Translations under genes and position numbers: made by a program
The notes under the pieces: model-generated
The model's database searches: none
Told to the model about the DNA's origin: nothing
What the model saw: the letters and a program-made list of their open reading frames with translations, nothing else
In this document: piece by piece, positions 1-10,634 of the stretch
How positions within the stretch are numbered: position 1 is the stretch's first letter
Layout of the letters: the number at the start of each line of letters is the position of its first letter
From: Albugo candida
Lineage: Eukaryota > Oomycota > Peronosporomycetes > Albuginales > Albuginaceae
DNA: 64,000 nucleotides
Assembly (NCBI GenBank): GCA_905220665.1
Contig: CAJNAR010000005.1
Location: 310,001 to 374,000 of the forward strand
Direction: 5' to 3'

Positions 1-3000
1 AGGAAAACTTATTGCATGACGGACTTGATGGCACTTTTTTCCTGTCCGATAATCATTGTTGGGTGGAAATCATTGACGAAATGGTGATTACGTTTCATTT
101 TTCCGCTTTATTTCAACAAATTTGCTGGCTGGAGCAGGATGTTCTCACGGATTGCGTTCATTTTTATATGACTTTCAAAACTCCACCTTACATTGAGCAA
201 ACAGGCTCACGTCAATGTATCGACTTTGATCGACAGGCGTTGTCTTTCTGCTTTACGTGCAAGTTGGAAAGTGACGAGATGCTTGATACAATACGCCGAC
301 ATTTGAAGAAGGTTGGAATCGATGTGAGAGATACTAAATTCACACGCGCAGAGGCTCCGGTTGGGGAGAATTGTGCGAGTACAGAGCAACTATGGCTGCC
401 ATTCCGTACAGCGTACGCTTTAGAATGTTTTTGCTCTCGTGTATGCTTCACGTTAGGCGATTATCTACCTGCTACATTACTCGAGGAACTTGCAAAGCTG
501 AGCACACTCAATCAGGAGCAAGCATTGTACATTTTCGATCCAAAAGGAGGCAAGTCTTTGGAAGCTGAATTCAAGGAGTTTCTCACATCAGAGTTCCTTA
601 CAGACGGCTCAATCGAGAATCAAGTGTTTGAGCTCACGAGTCCACAAAACGTAGTGTTTCAAATCATGGTGACACCGTCGAGAATCCTGTATCTTCCGCC
701 ATTAGCAACCACCGAAAATCGAATGTTTCGGCATTTTGGGTCCTCGAAATTCATGTATGTTCATTTTCGCGACGAGAACAATGAGCGATTAGAGCTCAAG
801 CATGAGGCTATACTCACTCGCATGGAAGAATTTCTGACCAGAGGCATTACGCTCAAGTATACAGAAAATAAACAGAATCATCAAGCCACATTCCAGTTTG
901 TAGGATGCTCCATGAGTCAAGTCCGAGACTGCTGCTGTATCTTCACATTACTCGATCCTTATGCGGTTCGAGCTTGGGCCGGTTCCATTTCGCCCAAGTA
1001 CGCACCTGCCGAATATCTTAAACGACTGAGTCGAGTATTCACGTCGACAATGGAAGCGTATCCGATCTCCGATATCGTGATGGAAAATCTTAAAGCAGAT
1101 GTTACAAATGATACATATACGTTCACGGATGGCTGTGGTGAGATCAGTGTGCAGTCTGCAAACGGTATTGCGAACGTATTGGAAATGAAACAAGTACCTT
1201 GTGCATTTCAAATCCGATTAGGTGGGGCGAAAGGTGTGCTGGTAACCTCCGACTTTCAGTCAGAAGCACCGAAAGAAACTGGAATTTGTCTGCGTCATAG
1301 TATGATGAAATTCGAGACAAATCATCGTATGCTTGAGATTGTATCGTACAGCAGTCAATCTCCCGCGTATCTCTCGCGACAAAGTATACAATTGCTAAGC
1401 GATTTGAAAGTTCCTGACAACGTATTCATCAAACTCCAGGAAGATTATTTGGAATCCTTACGTGTCTCATTTGCATCTGAAGAAGACGCAAGGACCACAC
1501 TGAAGTCGGATCTTCTGAATCCATTCAAATCCTCTCTTATCAACTTGACCGCACGTGGTATGTCGGTCATGGACGATGAGTATCTCCGATCGGTGCTTCA
1601 CGCAACGTATGCGTATAAAGTTCAAAATGTCGTGCATCGTGCTCGCATTCTGATACCCAAAGCACGAGTCATGATGGGTGTTGCTGATTTCACCGGAACA
1701 CTCGAATACGGGCAGGTATTTGTCCAGTATTCCGAGCAGGAATCTGATGAAAAAAGGATTAATGTGATACTCGATCAAGTGAATGTCGTTGTTCATCGGA
1801 ATCCGTGTCATCACCCTGGGGACATTCGAGTATTACGTTGTCGTGCGGATGTTCCCGAGCAGCTCAAACGCTTGGTCGATGTAATTGTGTTTCCAGTATC
1901 AGGACCACGCCCTCACCCCGATGAATGCACTGGAGGAGATTTAGATGGCGATATGTATTCGGTCATTTGGGATGAGAAATTGATTCCACGACTCGAAAAT
2001 GTCACGGAAGCAATGGATTTTTTCGCCGAAAAAAAAAAGAATACAGAAAATGTGGAAATGACACAATCTGTTCTGATCAAAGCGTTTATCTCAATGGTAT
2101 ACAGTAGCGTGCTTGGAATCGCTTCCAATGCTCATTTAGCGCTTTGCGATTACTCGGAGAAAGGAAGTTTTGATCCAAGTGCGATCAAATTGGCATGGAT
2201 ATGCTCGCAACAAGTCGATGGGTATCGTCTTGAGGAGCATCTACAGATCATTCGTGAGCTGTCACCGCCAACATATCCCGATTTCATGGAATCGGAACGC
2301 TTATCGCATCGCTCGTCTAAAATCCTCGGCAAATTGTATCGATCGAGCAAGATTTTGACTCTTTTGGATCACTCGTGCTTGAAACACGATGAGCAACACG
2401 TGAATGATGACTTTATGGTTGGCAATTATACAAAATATGTGGCGCTAACTAAGATTCTATATCGGCAATATTGTCGCTCGATAGCTGCGCTTTTGCGAAT
2501 GTCTGGTGCTGTTCTCGAAGGTGAATTAGCATCGGGACTTATCGTAAGAACAGACGATTTATATCGCACCGATTACTTTCGATTTGGTGAGCGATGTCGT
2601 GATGCTTTTTTCAGAAATGTGCGCCAATATCGTAAAATATTTAGTGTGTTGTGCAAAACATTGAATGAATTTGAGCGTTGTGAGCTCGCTTCTGCGTGGT
2701 ATTATGCGATATTCTCGCTCAAAAATGGTGAAAATCGATTTTTAAGCTTTGGATGGATCATTATGGATGAGTTGCTGATGAATTACTCGATCAATCAAGC
2801 GCAAACGCGCACCACATTGCATTCACCGCCTGCTCAAAATATGGAGACGTTTGTGTCCAAACTCCAAGTCTCTATGATGGCGAATTTAGAACTTGCGCGA
2901 AATGATTTGTTATCAGAGTATTTTGATCGATTGCAGGCTCGGAGTGCTGTGGAATGCAGTATTTCGCCAATGTTGACGAATAGAATCCACATCATTTTAT

Positions 3001-5429
3001 TTGGATCGTCTGCTTTACTGCTCAATGAGAAGGTCTCGGATTTAGATTTAATGATACATGCACCAAAAGACGTTGATCTCCATGCGGTCAAGCACGTATT
3101 GGCGTCGACGCTGTACAAGGACACTATTCTCAAAGACGAAATGCGCGTTCCAATTTTAAAATTCGTTCTGGAGCGATGGGATGTGGAAATGTGCACATAT
3201 GTGAATGGACCACTTAAGACGCATCTGTTTCGTGCGTATGCGATGGAAAATGCATTTTTTTGGCCCTGTTTGTATTTCTTACTGAAATGGGGACGATGTT
3301 CGGCGTTCGTAAAGCGAGGTGATAAACGTGGAGAAAATTTCTTTTCTCCGACCACATTTATTTGGCTTTTTGTAGGCTTTTGCCTGCACAAGAATTTCAT
3401 GCATCGAATCTCACCCGATACAATCCAACTCGAAGCTTTGCTGGAGGAAGCCAACGATATGAATAAGCAAGTCTCGTTATGGAACGCGCTATTGCGTGAT
3501 GTTTTGGTGAATTCGTCTACCAGCTCGCCGACATCAGCTCAAGTACTTTGGGAATTTCTCAAGTTTTATGCGGACAGCTTCACGCCGACTTGCTTTTACG
3601 CTTGCCATGATCCGTATGATGCGACCAATAATACACAATTGGATGATCGAAGTATTGAGATTTTCAAAAGCCATTGCCAAGTCGCAATGCATCGACTACT
3701 GTTGTATCGTGGTCGAGTCGATTGTCTGCTTGTGAAATCGACAAATCATTCCACTCGCATTATACTCAGCAGAGCGCTAAGTCGACGAATTTTATGTGCT
3801 CCAAACTTTTTCGCAAAAAAATTACTGCTCGAATGTAATGCTCCAAGGAATACGAAATTGGAATTTACGAGTCACTCCAATCAGCTTCGTAAGCATCTGC
3901 TGGTGGCTGAAGTTGCGGGTGACGGCGGAACGACACAATGGATTGAGAAAAAGTTGGAATTATTTGAGTTGGAGCTTGGTGGCTCGCTTAAATTGCACAG
4001 CACCAATCGATCGTATTTCCGGGAAAATGCGGGTCTTTTGTTATTTGAAGGAGCTTTGTCGCAGGATGAAAAGATCGGATTCTCAAGTTATTTCAAAGAA
4101 TGCAATCTCCATCACGAAGAATTTCCGCTGCATCAGGCGCATTTACTGTGTTATGCACATAGTCGACAATGGTATAAGCACGCTTGCGTCACCTTTCAGA
4201 CCAAATTTATGCAGCAAATGATTCGACTGGGCCATTTCTCTGAGACGTATCCTAATGCATTGCATCCCAAGGCGCTCATACGATTTGGGTACCATTATCT
4301 CATTCATCTACCACGATCGTTCCATGAAGAGACTTTGATCCATGCCACCATCCAACGCCTCGATGAGGAATTTGAAAGAGGACGGATTGCCTACGATCTA
4401 TATCGTGCTGTCTTGACCGCCAAAATGGAGAATTATGCAAATATAGAAGATTCTTTAAAAGTCGAGGATTCAATGGAGAACGAAGAGATAGCACACATGG
4501 AAGATTTCGCAAATGCAGAGGATCCAATGGAGACCGAGGAATCTACGCAATCGGAGGAACCGGTAGCAAAGAACGAAACACGAGATTCGCCAGCTGAAAA
4601 GAATAATTCGTCTAGACGTCGCGATGCTCCATTACGAGATCTTCTCAAAGTTGCTCGCAATGATAAAGGCGTCACCCATTCATTTTACCCGAAAATTCAT
4701 GCCATGCTGTTACCAGCCGTGACAGAGTACGTGTCGAATCGGCTACAGATGTCGTACGTGGAAACGACTTCCTCGTACTCTGTCTCGTTGATTTACCGCG
4801 GTTTTGAGTATGTGGCGCATTTGAGCGACGAACTGGTTTTTGTATCACTTCGCACGCGACCTTGTCGATGGTTTTGCTCGACTTTAAAAATGCGTCAAGA
4901 ATTCGAAGAAACATCAAGTTATTTTGATCCAACGCCCGACGTGCGATATTACGTCAGCACATCTGAAGAATTGCAGCAAGATGACGTCTTATACTTAAAA
5001 TTGCTTCAAGCATGCGATAAAGCTGCTGATCGAAAAGGGATTTTGGAACACTCGAATGACTCCAAGTGCCCTATTCGAATTAGCGACGCATTACAGGACG
5101 TTGGGATTAATGCGAGTGCTATTCCAACCATTCGACATGTGACCGGAAGGCGCTATTACTGCGCAGACTCAAAGGTTGAGATTTCAATCTTACAAGCGAC
5201 CGAGTACACAGCGCCAATATTGCACAATTTGGAAAAGGGATTTCATCGAATTCGGCACAAAAATGAAGTTGAAGTGTATATGCCGCCGCTCGATATGCAG
5301 GTAGGGCTATCCCCTGCGTATGCGGAGACGTTCTTGTCGACTGGAGTTAAAATCGCCGAGTTCTTACGAACGTTTACGACGTTATCAACCGCGATACAAC
5401 AGCCCGGTGATGATTTATTTGGGCAATGA
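1..5429 (+). CDS. RNA-dependent RNA polymerase fused to Cid1/Cid12-like nucleotidyltransferase (5' partial)
   Basis: This is a cellular RDR-type RNA polymerase, which makes double-stranded RNA from single-stranded templates in RNA silencing. The frame is open to the left edge (codons at 3-11 are sense), so the true start lies outside. Residues below are counted from the codon at 12. The catalytic DLDGD motif is at about 643-647. After the polymerase comes a second catalytic module. It has GSS at 998-1000, the DxD pair at D1010 and D1012, a third Asp at D1057 in WDVEM, a helical core, and a DPYD motif at 1200 like the PAP-associated part of Cid1-type poly(A)/poly(U) polymerases. The last ~580 residues match no family I recognise and contain a short acidic repeat near 1475-1520. 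No intron is needed from 12 to 5429. In fission yeast and Tetrahymena these two enzymes are separate subunits of one complex; here they are one chain. Role in silencing is inferred. Confidence 0.9.
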   Translation, partial: ENLLHDGLDGTFFLSDNHCWVEIIDEMVITFHFSALFQQICWLEQDVLTDCVHFYMTFKTPPYIEQTGSRQCIDFDRQALSFCFTCKLESDEMLDTIRRHLKKVGIDVRDTKFTRAEAPVGENCASTEQLWLPFRTAYALECFCSRVCFTLGDYLPATLLEELAKLSTLNQEQALYIFDPKGGKSLEAEFKEFLTSEFLTDGSIENQVFELTSPQNVVFQIMVTPSRILYLPPLATTENRMFRHFGSSKFMYVHFRDENNERLELKHEAILTRMEEFLTRGITLKYTENKQNHQATFQFVGCSMSQVRDCCCIFTLLDPYAVRAWAGSISPKYAPAEYLKRLSRVFTSTMEAYPISDIVMENLKADVTNDTYTFTDGCGEISVQSANGIANVLEMKQVPCAFQIRLGGAKGVLVTSDFQSEAPKETGICLRHSMMKFETNHRMLEIVSYSSQSPAYLSRQSIQLLSDLKVPDNVFIKLQEDYLESLRVSFASEEDARTTLKSDLLNPFKSSLINLTARGMSVMDDEYLRSVLHATYAYKVQNVVHRARILIPKARVMMGVADFTGTLEYGQVFVQYSEQESDEKRINVILDQVNVVVHRNPCHHPGDIRVLRCRADVPEQLKRLVDVIVFPVSGPRPHPDECTGGDLDGDMYSVIWDEKLIPRLENVTEAMDFFAEKKKNTENVEMTQSVLIKAFISMVYSSVLGIASNAHLALCDYSEKGSFDPSAIKLAWICSQQVDGYRLEEHLQIIRELSPPTYPDFMESERLSHRSSKILGKLYRSSKILTLLDHSCLKHDEQHVNDDFMVGNYTKYVALTKILYRQYCRSIAALLRMSGAVLEGELASGLIVRTDDLYRTDYFRFGERCRDAFFRNVRQYRKIFSVLCKTLNEFERCELASAWYYAIFSLKNGENRFLSFGWIIMDELLMNYSINQAQTRTTLHSPPAQNMETFVSKLQVSMMANLELARNDLLSEYFDRLQARSAVECSISPMLTNRIHIILFGSSALLLNEKVSDLDLMIHAPKDVDLHAVKHVLASTLYKDTILKDEMRVPILKFVLERWDVEMCTYVNGPLKTHLFRAYAMENAFFWPCLYFLLKWGRCSAFVKRGDKRGENFFSPTTFIWLFVGFCLHKNFMHRISPDTIQLEALLEEANDMNKQVSLWNALLRDVLVNSSTSSPTSAQVLWEFLKFYADSFTPTCFYACHDPYDATNNTQLDDRSIEIFKSHCQVAMHRLLLYRGRVDCLLVKSTNHSTRIILSRALSRRILCAPNFFAKKLLLECNAPRNTKLEFTSHSNQLRKHLLVAEVAGDGGTTQWIEKKLELFELELGGSLKLHSTNRSYFRENAGLLLFEGALSQDEKIGFSSYFKECNLHHEEFPLHQAHLLCYAHSRQWYKHACVTFQTKFMQQMIRLGHFSETYPNALHPKALIRFGYHYLIHLPRSFHEETLIHATIQRLDEEFERGRIAYDLYRAVLTAKMENYANIEDSLKVEDSMENEEIAHMEDFANAEDPMETEESTQSEEPVAKNETRDSPAEKNNSSRRRDAPLRDLLKVARNDKGVTHSFYPKIHAMLLPAVTEYVSNRLQMSYVETTSSYSVSLIYRGFEYVAHLSDELVFVSLRTRPCRWFCSTLKMRQEFEETSSYFDPTPDVRYYVSTSEELQQDDVLYLKLLQACDKAADRKGILEHSNDSKCPIRISDALQDVGINASAIPTIRHVTGRRYYCADSKVEISILQATEYTAPILHNLEKGFHRIRHKNEVEVYMPPLDMQVGLSPAYAETFLSTGVKIAEFLRTFTTLSTAIQQPGDDLFGQ

Positions 5430-7045
5430 GTGCATCATTATGGAATTATTCAATCGTAGATGGCTATATGAGAAAGTATCGGTAAAACATATGGAAGCCG
5501 TTGTAAGAGTATCGGATGCTGCCTGGACGTGAATGCTTTGACAGATCGTTGGTTTTAATGGTATTATGTAGATTTGAGCCTTTGGTGGCGGTGTCAATTG
5601 ACCGGCCTCATAGACGCGACTTTGTCGCTACTGAGCACGAGATGAAGGATGCAGGTGACTGTAAAATGCGTGACGTTTTGATATGGATGAGACAGCTTTC
5701 TTGTATAACGCTACATCGGTGAAGATTATGACGGAAAAGTATCGGTAGGAGAGGCTGATCGCTGCTATTTGCTGCATTACCGACATCGAAAAAGCTGGTA
5801 GCTGTTTTATGAGACAGTAGACGATTTTTAAGGACGCTTTGCTTTACAACTCGGTTTGTAAGGTGGGAACCAACGACTGACCAGATGATTTCAGGTCTAT
5901 TTAGCTCTGATGCTCGGGGCTGAAGGAGTCATATTCGGCAACCGCTTTATACTACTACTATTTTCGCGCAAGTCTATTTTCGCGTAGGTTTTTGGTGTAG
6001 CACAATCAATCATTTTTGAATATCGAAAGTTATTTGCAAATTCTGAAAGAGATCCGCGGGGAGCAGTTTCGTTGTTTGAGAATATTGAAAGAATCACTGA
6101 CGATACAGCTATGCACAGCTGCCCACCTCGCCAAAATAGCACAATTGACGCGAGGAATATTTGCTTGTTGGGATTTTATAATGTAATAAGTCTTGCTACA
6201 ATAGGTTCCCCAGAATCCAATGCAATCCTGTCTCGAAGACGGCTATGCTAGCTACAATAGACAACGGGCGCGTGAAATGCGCAATCCTCGCAGTAGATAT
6301 TATATTACTGATCTCATATCAGATACAGACTATTGATATGACGCCATCTAAAGTAAAGCGCTCTATACACTTTTGATTGAATTTTTATATGAAACACATA
6401 TCAGAAAGGTAAATCATACTGAATATAACATGTGGTGGGGATAGCTGAGAATTCTCAGACAGAAAGTTTCAGGATATCTGATTTGAACTCTCTAAACGTA
6501 TCGTAAATAAAGAAGGCAATATAAGAATCTCTCAGTGTGCTGCTCGACATCAACTTCAAATCTACTTCTTGAACCGTACAACGCGCCTCGGAATCGATAA
6601 TTAAATCAAATAAATTCTCGTCGTGAATTTATTTTTGCAGTACTAAACTTACTCGCTAGCAGCGCATACATTCTCGAATCAGCACGAGCGGATAATCAGG
6701 ATGTCTAGTTGCAGTCGACATGCGCACTCGACAGCCGTCAAGACGATCTACCATCTGATGTTGTGTAAGATTAGATTTAGCGAGCATTCACGAAAGACGA
6801 AAGTCAGCTATAGAGATGCTGACTGACCATAATCAGAATGCTTCGAAGAGCGTGTAAGAAAATGATTGAGTCACATTGTCACATCAAATGGCATGTATAG
6901 ACAGCTACTTACGTGCGGTCTTGCGTGTCAGGAGGGTAAAGATTGCGTTAGAGGAAAATTCACTTGTACAGATTTATGCACATATTGACGTTTTTACCCT
7001 TCGATGACGATGAGATTTGTCATTTTCTGAATTGCTGAGTGTGCA
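5430..7045. other. Intergenic, possible decayed gene relic
   Basis: No convincing intact gene. On the + strand around 5893-5960 one frame reads LALMLGAEGVIFGNRF, which resembles the phosphate-binding end of FMN TIM-barrel enzymes. The downstream sequence to about 6180 is open in another frame. I could not extend it into a full gene, so it may be a relic or chance. Confidence 0.3.
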
Positions 7046-8206
7046 ATGTACGTGATGCTTTTGATCCTCTTAGCGCTTTGCGCGTTTGATATTACTTGCG
7101 AAATGGCAATACCCCCTTCCGTAAGCTCCAACCTGGAAAAGTGGCAATATGATATGTTAGATAAGCTCAATAAGGTTCGTTCGGCTGCAGGTATGCCGGA
7201 AGTGGGAATAAATGAGTGCGTAAAATTCAAAGCTTTCTTTGATAGTGAAATTGAGACTAACTTTCTTGCTAGTAAATTGGGAACCGCAGCTGAGCTCCAT
7301 GCGGCTTACATGGCGAGATTTAGTGTAATGAGCCATGTTGGCGCTAGCGGATCGACTCCAAAAGACCGCATACAAGCCGCGGGCTTTAAGGATCTAAAAT
7401 ATGGGGAGAATATCGCATACGGACAAACATCGGTGGATAGGGTCATAGACGAGTGGGTAAAATCGCCAGAGCATTATAAAAACATGATCGGCCCTTTTAC
7501 TTGCGTTGGATTTGCTCAGAAGATAAGTAAGGATGGTACATTGTATTGGTGCCAGGATTTTGGAACTAGTGAAGTTGACACATGCCCAAGTCCAAGCTCT
7601 CCGGGGATACCACCACTGCCTACACCACCACTGCCTACACCATCGCCGCCTACACCATCACCGCCTGCACCATCGCCGCCTGCACCCTCTCCGAAAACCC
7701 CACCAAGCTTTCAGGTATTACCATCGACGCCTACAGTATCTCTGTCTCCGCCTCCGCCTCCGACGATAATACCAGGAGTAAATCCAACACCTTCAATACC
7801 GCCACAATTATCCTCATCTCCAGGTACGGTATCTGCAAGACAACCGCCTGGTCAAAACATACAAGATTTCTCACTGCAATTTTTTGATGCTGAAAAGTTA
7901 TTGCAAGCCCAGGAACCAATTAAAAATTTTCAAAACTTTGACGCTTCAAAGTTTGTCGATGATCTCAAGTCCGTCGTCGGAATGGTAGAACCGCCAAAAT
8001 TTCAGCAATATCAACCACCCACTCTTTTGCCTCAACAGCCATACCAGCCTTCGTCTCAACCGCCATCTGAACAACCACCAACTCTTTTGCCTGAACAACC
8101 ATACCAGCCTTCGTCTCAATCGCCATCTGAACAATCACCGACCAATGTAGAAGCACCAAATCTTAATCGTCAGGATGAATTTGATTCGAGTCACACTCAC
8201 TGCTAG
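7046..8206 (+). CDS. Secreted CAP-domain (SCP/PR-1-like) protein with Pro-rich tail
   Basis: Likely secreted: the start at 7046 gives a hydrophobic signal peptide (about residues 1-21). A CAP domain follows, with MSH, GENIAYG, EHYKNM and YWCQDFG motifs; the His/Glu cavity residues are present. An intron at 7216-7272 (phase 2) sits at the same place as in the other CAP genes here, giving about 367 residues. It is 57 bases, in frame and stop-free, so retention would add 19 residues. The tail is Pro-rich, with 15-base PPTPS-type repeats near 7617-7690 and two 20-residue repeats near 8030-8150, and it ends in His-Cys. CAP proteins bind sterols or other ligands in some pathogens; the function here is not known. 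It is the first member of a local CAP cluster. Confidence 0.88.
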   Translation: MYVMLLILLALCAFDITCEMAIPPSVSSNLEKWQYDMLDKLNKVRSAAGMPEVGINECVKFKAFFDSEIETNFLASKLGTAAELHAAYMARFSVMSHVGASGSTPKDRIQAAGFKDLKYGENIAYGQTSVDRVIDEWVKSPEHYKNMIGPFTCVGFAQKISKDGTLYWCQDFGTSEVDTCPSPSSPGIPPLPTPPLPTPSPPTPSPPAPSPPAPSPKTPPSFQVLPSTPTVSLSPPPPPTIIPGVNPTPSIPPQLSSSPGTVSARQPPGQNIQDFSLQFFDAEKLLQAQEPIKNFQNFDASKFVDDLKSVVGMVEPPKFQQYQPPTLLPQQPYQPSSQPPSEQPPTLLPEQPYQPSSQSPSEQSPTNVEAPNLNRQDEFDSSHTHC

Positions 8207-8757
8207 CTCCTGAGTCTATTTCATAAGTAAATAGTAGTGTAATTGGTAATTCGTCCTGTAATCTACAAACTTTTTAATTCACGCGATACATTTTTTTTGC
8301 TCATAAAGCACGATAGAAAATCAAGTAGAGAAGAGTACGAATCCGACATACTCAGCTCCATCCATAAACTTTCCCATAATCTCTTAATTACATCACGTGC
8401 CTTCCTTGAAACATGTCGTCTTCGAAACAGCTTGCGTATCTAAATCTGGTGAGAAAGCTCACTTTAATCGTTTTTACATCGCCTTGTTTGGCACAGCCCA
8501 CATACATTTATCCCATGGCTCCTTTCGGTTGAGCACGTGCCATTGATACGGAGACTGATCTCGAAACTGAGAAAATATAGGGAGCCAGCAATTCTGATCA
8601 ATTGAGAACTGAGCTCCTTTTTTGTAACATTTAATCTGGGCGGATGTATGGGCTTTATCTCAATGGTGCCACGCCATCATGTTGTAATCATATGCTGGCA
8701 GAAGAATGTGCACTTGACAGAAAATGAGATATTGTCATTGCAGATTTTATCTCATCA
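8207..8757. other. Intergenic between two CAP genes
   Basis: No gene, repeat or RNA signal recognised. It should hold the 3' end of the upstream CAP gene and the promoter of the next one. Confidence 0.6.
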
Positions 8758-10504
8758 ATGAACCAGCATTTCTTTCTACACGTGCTCGCTGCTATCGGCC
8801 TAAACGCGATATTCAGCGGAACACTTGCAAATGCATTAGATGTCGACACAAACACTTGGCAATATGAAATGCTCAAAGCCGTCAATGACCTACGCGCAGA
8901 ATACAAGAAACCTGCCGTTGGAATTAGTATGTATGTGCGAGTTTGTCTCTAATCTGTCGAGGTTGATACTAATCACACGATGTAGCAAGTTACAATGTAC
9001 TGCTCAAATTCATGCCGAATGGATGGCGAAAACTAAGACCGTCGAACACTATGGCCCTGAAAAAAACACAAGTCCTATGGATCGAGCAAAGCGGCAAAAT
9101 TTTACAAATGGTGTGAGTGAAAACATCGGCTCGGGTATTTTAAGCGCGACAGAAATGGTTTCACTGTTTAAGACTTCCTCGGGTCATTTTGAGAACATAA
9201 TTGCCGACTTTAAATGCGCGGGATTTGGACGAGGATTCGACGATACGGATGCACCTTACTGGTGTCAGAACTTTGGAACTAGTGATACTGAAGACTGCAA
9301 ACCACCTGAAAAAATTGAAGCGATCCGGGCGCCTCCGGCCACACCTCCAACTTCTGCGCGAAAAAGTGAAGAAGATAAAAGTCAATGTATTATTACTCAA
9401 ACACCTGGTACATCAAGCACACCAGTTCCCATTCCGACGCCCGGTAACATCGAAGAAAATCATCCCGTGAAGGAGAAAAGTTCCGACAAAAAAGGGCCTA
9501 TTGAACAGAAACAGCAACCAAACGTAGAGGGGCCTGCTTCGGGATCAAAAGCGTTGAAAGAAGAACCGGAAAATCCAGCTAACAGCAGGGGAGATTTGAA
9601 TGCAAAAAATGATAATACAAGTACTTGGCAATACGAAATGCTGAAAGCTGTTAACGAACATCGTCACAGCCACAATATTAAACCGTTCGGAATGAGTCTG
9701 TACGTATTTGTATTCTGTGTATTGATTCAGAATCCTCATTCTGCTCATTATAGAAAATTGCAGTGTGCAGCTCAGCTATTTGCAGAGTATATGGCATCCA
9801 TCGACCAAATGGGTCATTTTGGACCTAATGGTATCGGACCAGGCGATCGAGTAACCGCACAAGGTTTCATTGTTGGCGCAGTCGCTGAAAACGCCGGAGC
9901 GGACTTGAAAAGCGCATCGGAAATGGTTTGGGGATGGTCGCTATCAAAAGGTCACAATGAGAATATGCTGCGGGATAACTTAAATTGTGCTGGATTCGGT
10001 CGAGCATTCGGTAAGGATATGAAACCATACTGGTGTCAAGTTTTCGGCGCAAGCGATGGAGAGAATTGTCCGCCACCAGAAACGATCAGTGCTATTTCAT
10101 CACCACCAGGAACGCCACCGGGACTGGCACCAGGTGAAGAATTGATTTCTGCTCCAATAGAGAATACCGAACAATGTGTGCGACCACCATCGTCAGGCGG
10201 GCAGCAATCCAAAGAAAAAGGGCCACCTCTTCCTCCACCGTCGCAACTTGAGACTGAACAAACGAATCCGTCCAAAGAGAAGGAAAGTCCGTCCAAATTA
10301 GGAGGTGTAACATTTAAAAACTTTGGAACAGAGGAATTGACAGAAGGACCTGACAGCGGTACACTGAAAGGAAAGGAAGAAACTGCAGCACAGCCTGAGG
10401 AGACAACTGCACAAGAGCCCGATAAAGAAAGTAAGGATGAGATCAAAGAGGATGATAAGTTGATGGATATGGAAACGTTATTAGGAGGTGGTGGTCACTG
10501 CTAA
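8758..10504 (+). CDS. Secreted protein with two CAP domains (chimeric gene)
   Basis: The start at 8758 gives a signal peptide. Introns at 8931-8985 and 9700-9753 interrupt each CAP domain at the same conserved phase-2 position, giving 545 residues. CAP 1 contains VEHYG, SENIGSG and YWCQNFG; a Pro/Lys/Glu-rich linker follows; CAP 2 contains MGHFG, AENAGAD and YWCQVFG. The tail ends in GGGGHC. From about base 9606 onward the gene is almost identical to the separate CAP gene at 16343-17401 on the other strand, including its intron. The second half therefore appears to have been acquired by an inverted segmental duplication that fused in frame to a pre-existing CAP gene. Exon joins are inferred from frame and consensus. 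Confidence 0.85.
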
Positions 10505-10534
10505 GAATGCAATCCATTTGCCCAGGCTGGAAGG

Positions 10535-10567
10535 GTATACAGTATGTATACACTATGTATACACTAT
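10535..10567. repeat. 11-bp tandem repeat GTATACACTAT, short allele
   Basis: One GTATACAGTAT unit is followed by two GTATACACTAT units. The matching site in the other duplication arm has three, so the array changed length after the duplication. Confidence 0.85.
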
Positions 10568-10634
10568 GATTATACGTGCCGCATTGTATAGAGATTGAGT
10601 ATCGTTGTCCATTACAGGAGCCTGATCATTTCTA

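Noticed and set aside
4300..4675. Minus-strand open frames opposite the polymerase tail
   Set aside because: They are shadows of the Glu-rich coding strand.
5735..5790. DYDGKVSVGEAD stretch resembling an EF-hand loop
   Set aside because: Too short, no paired hand and stops close by on both sides.
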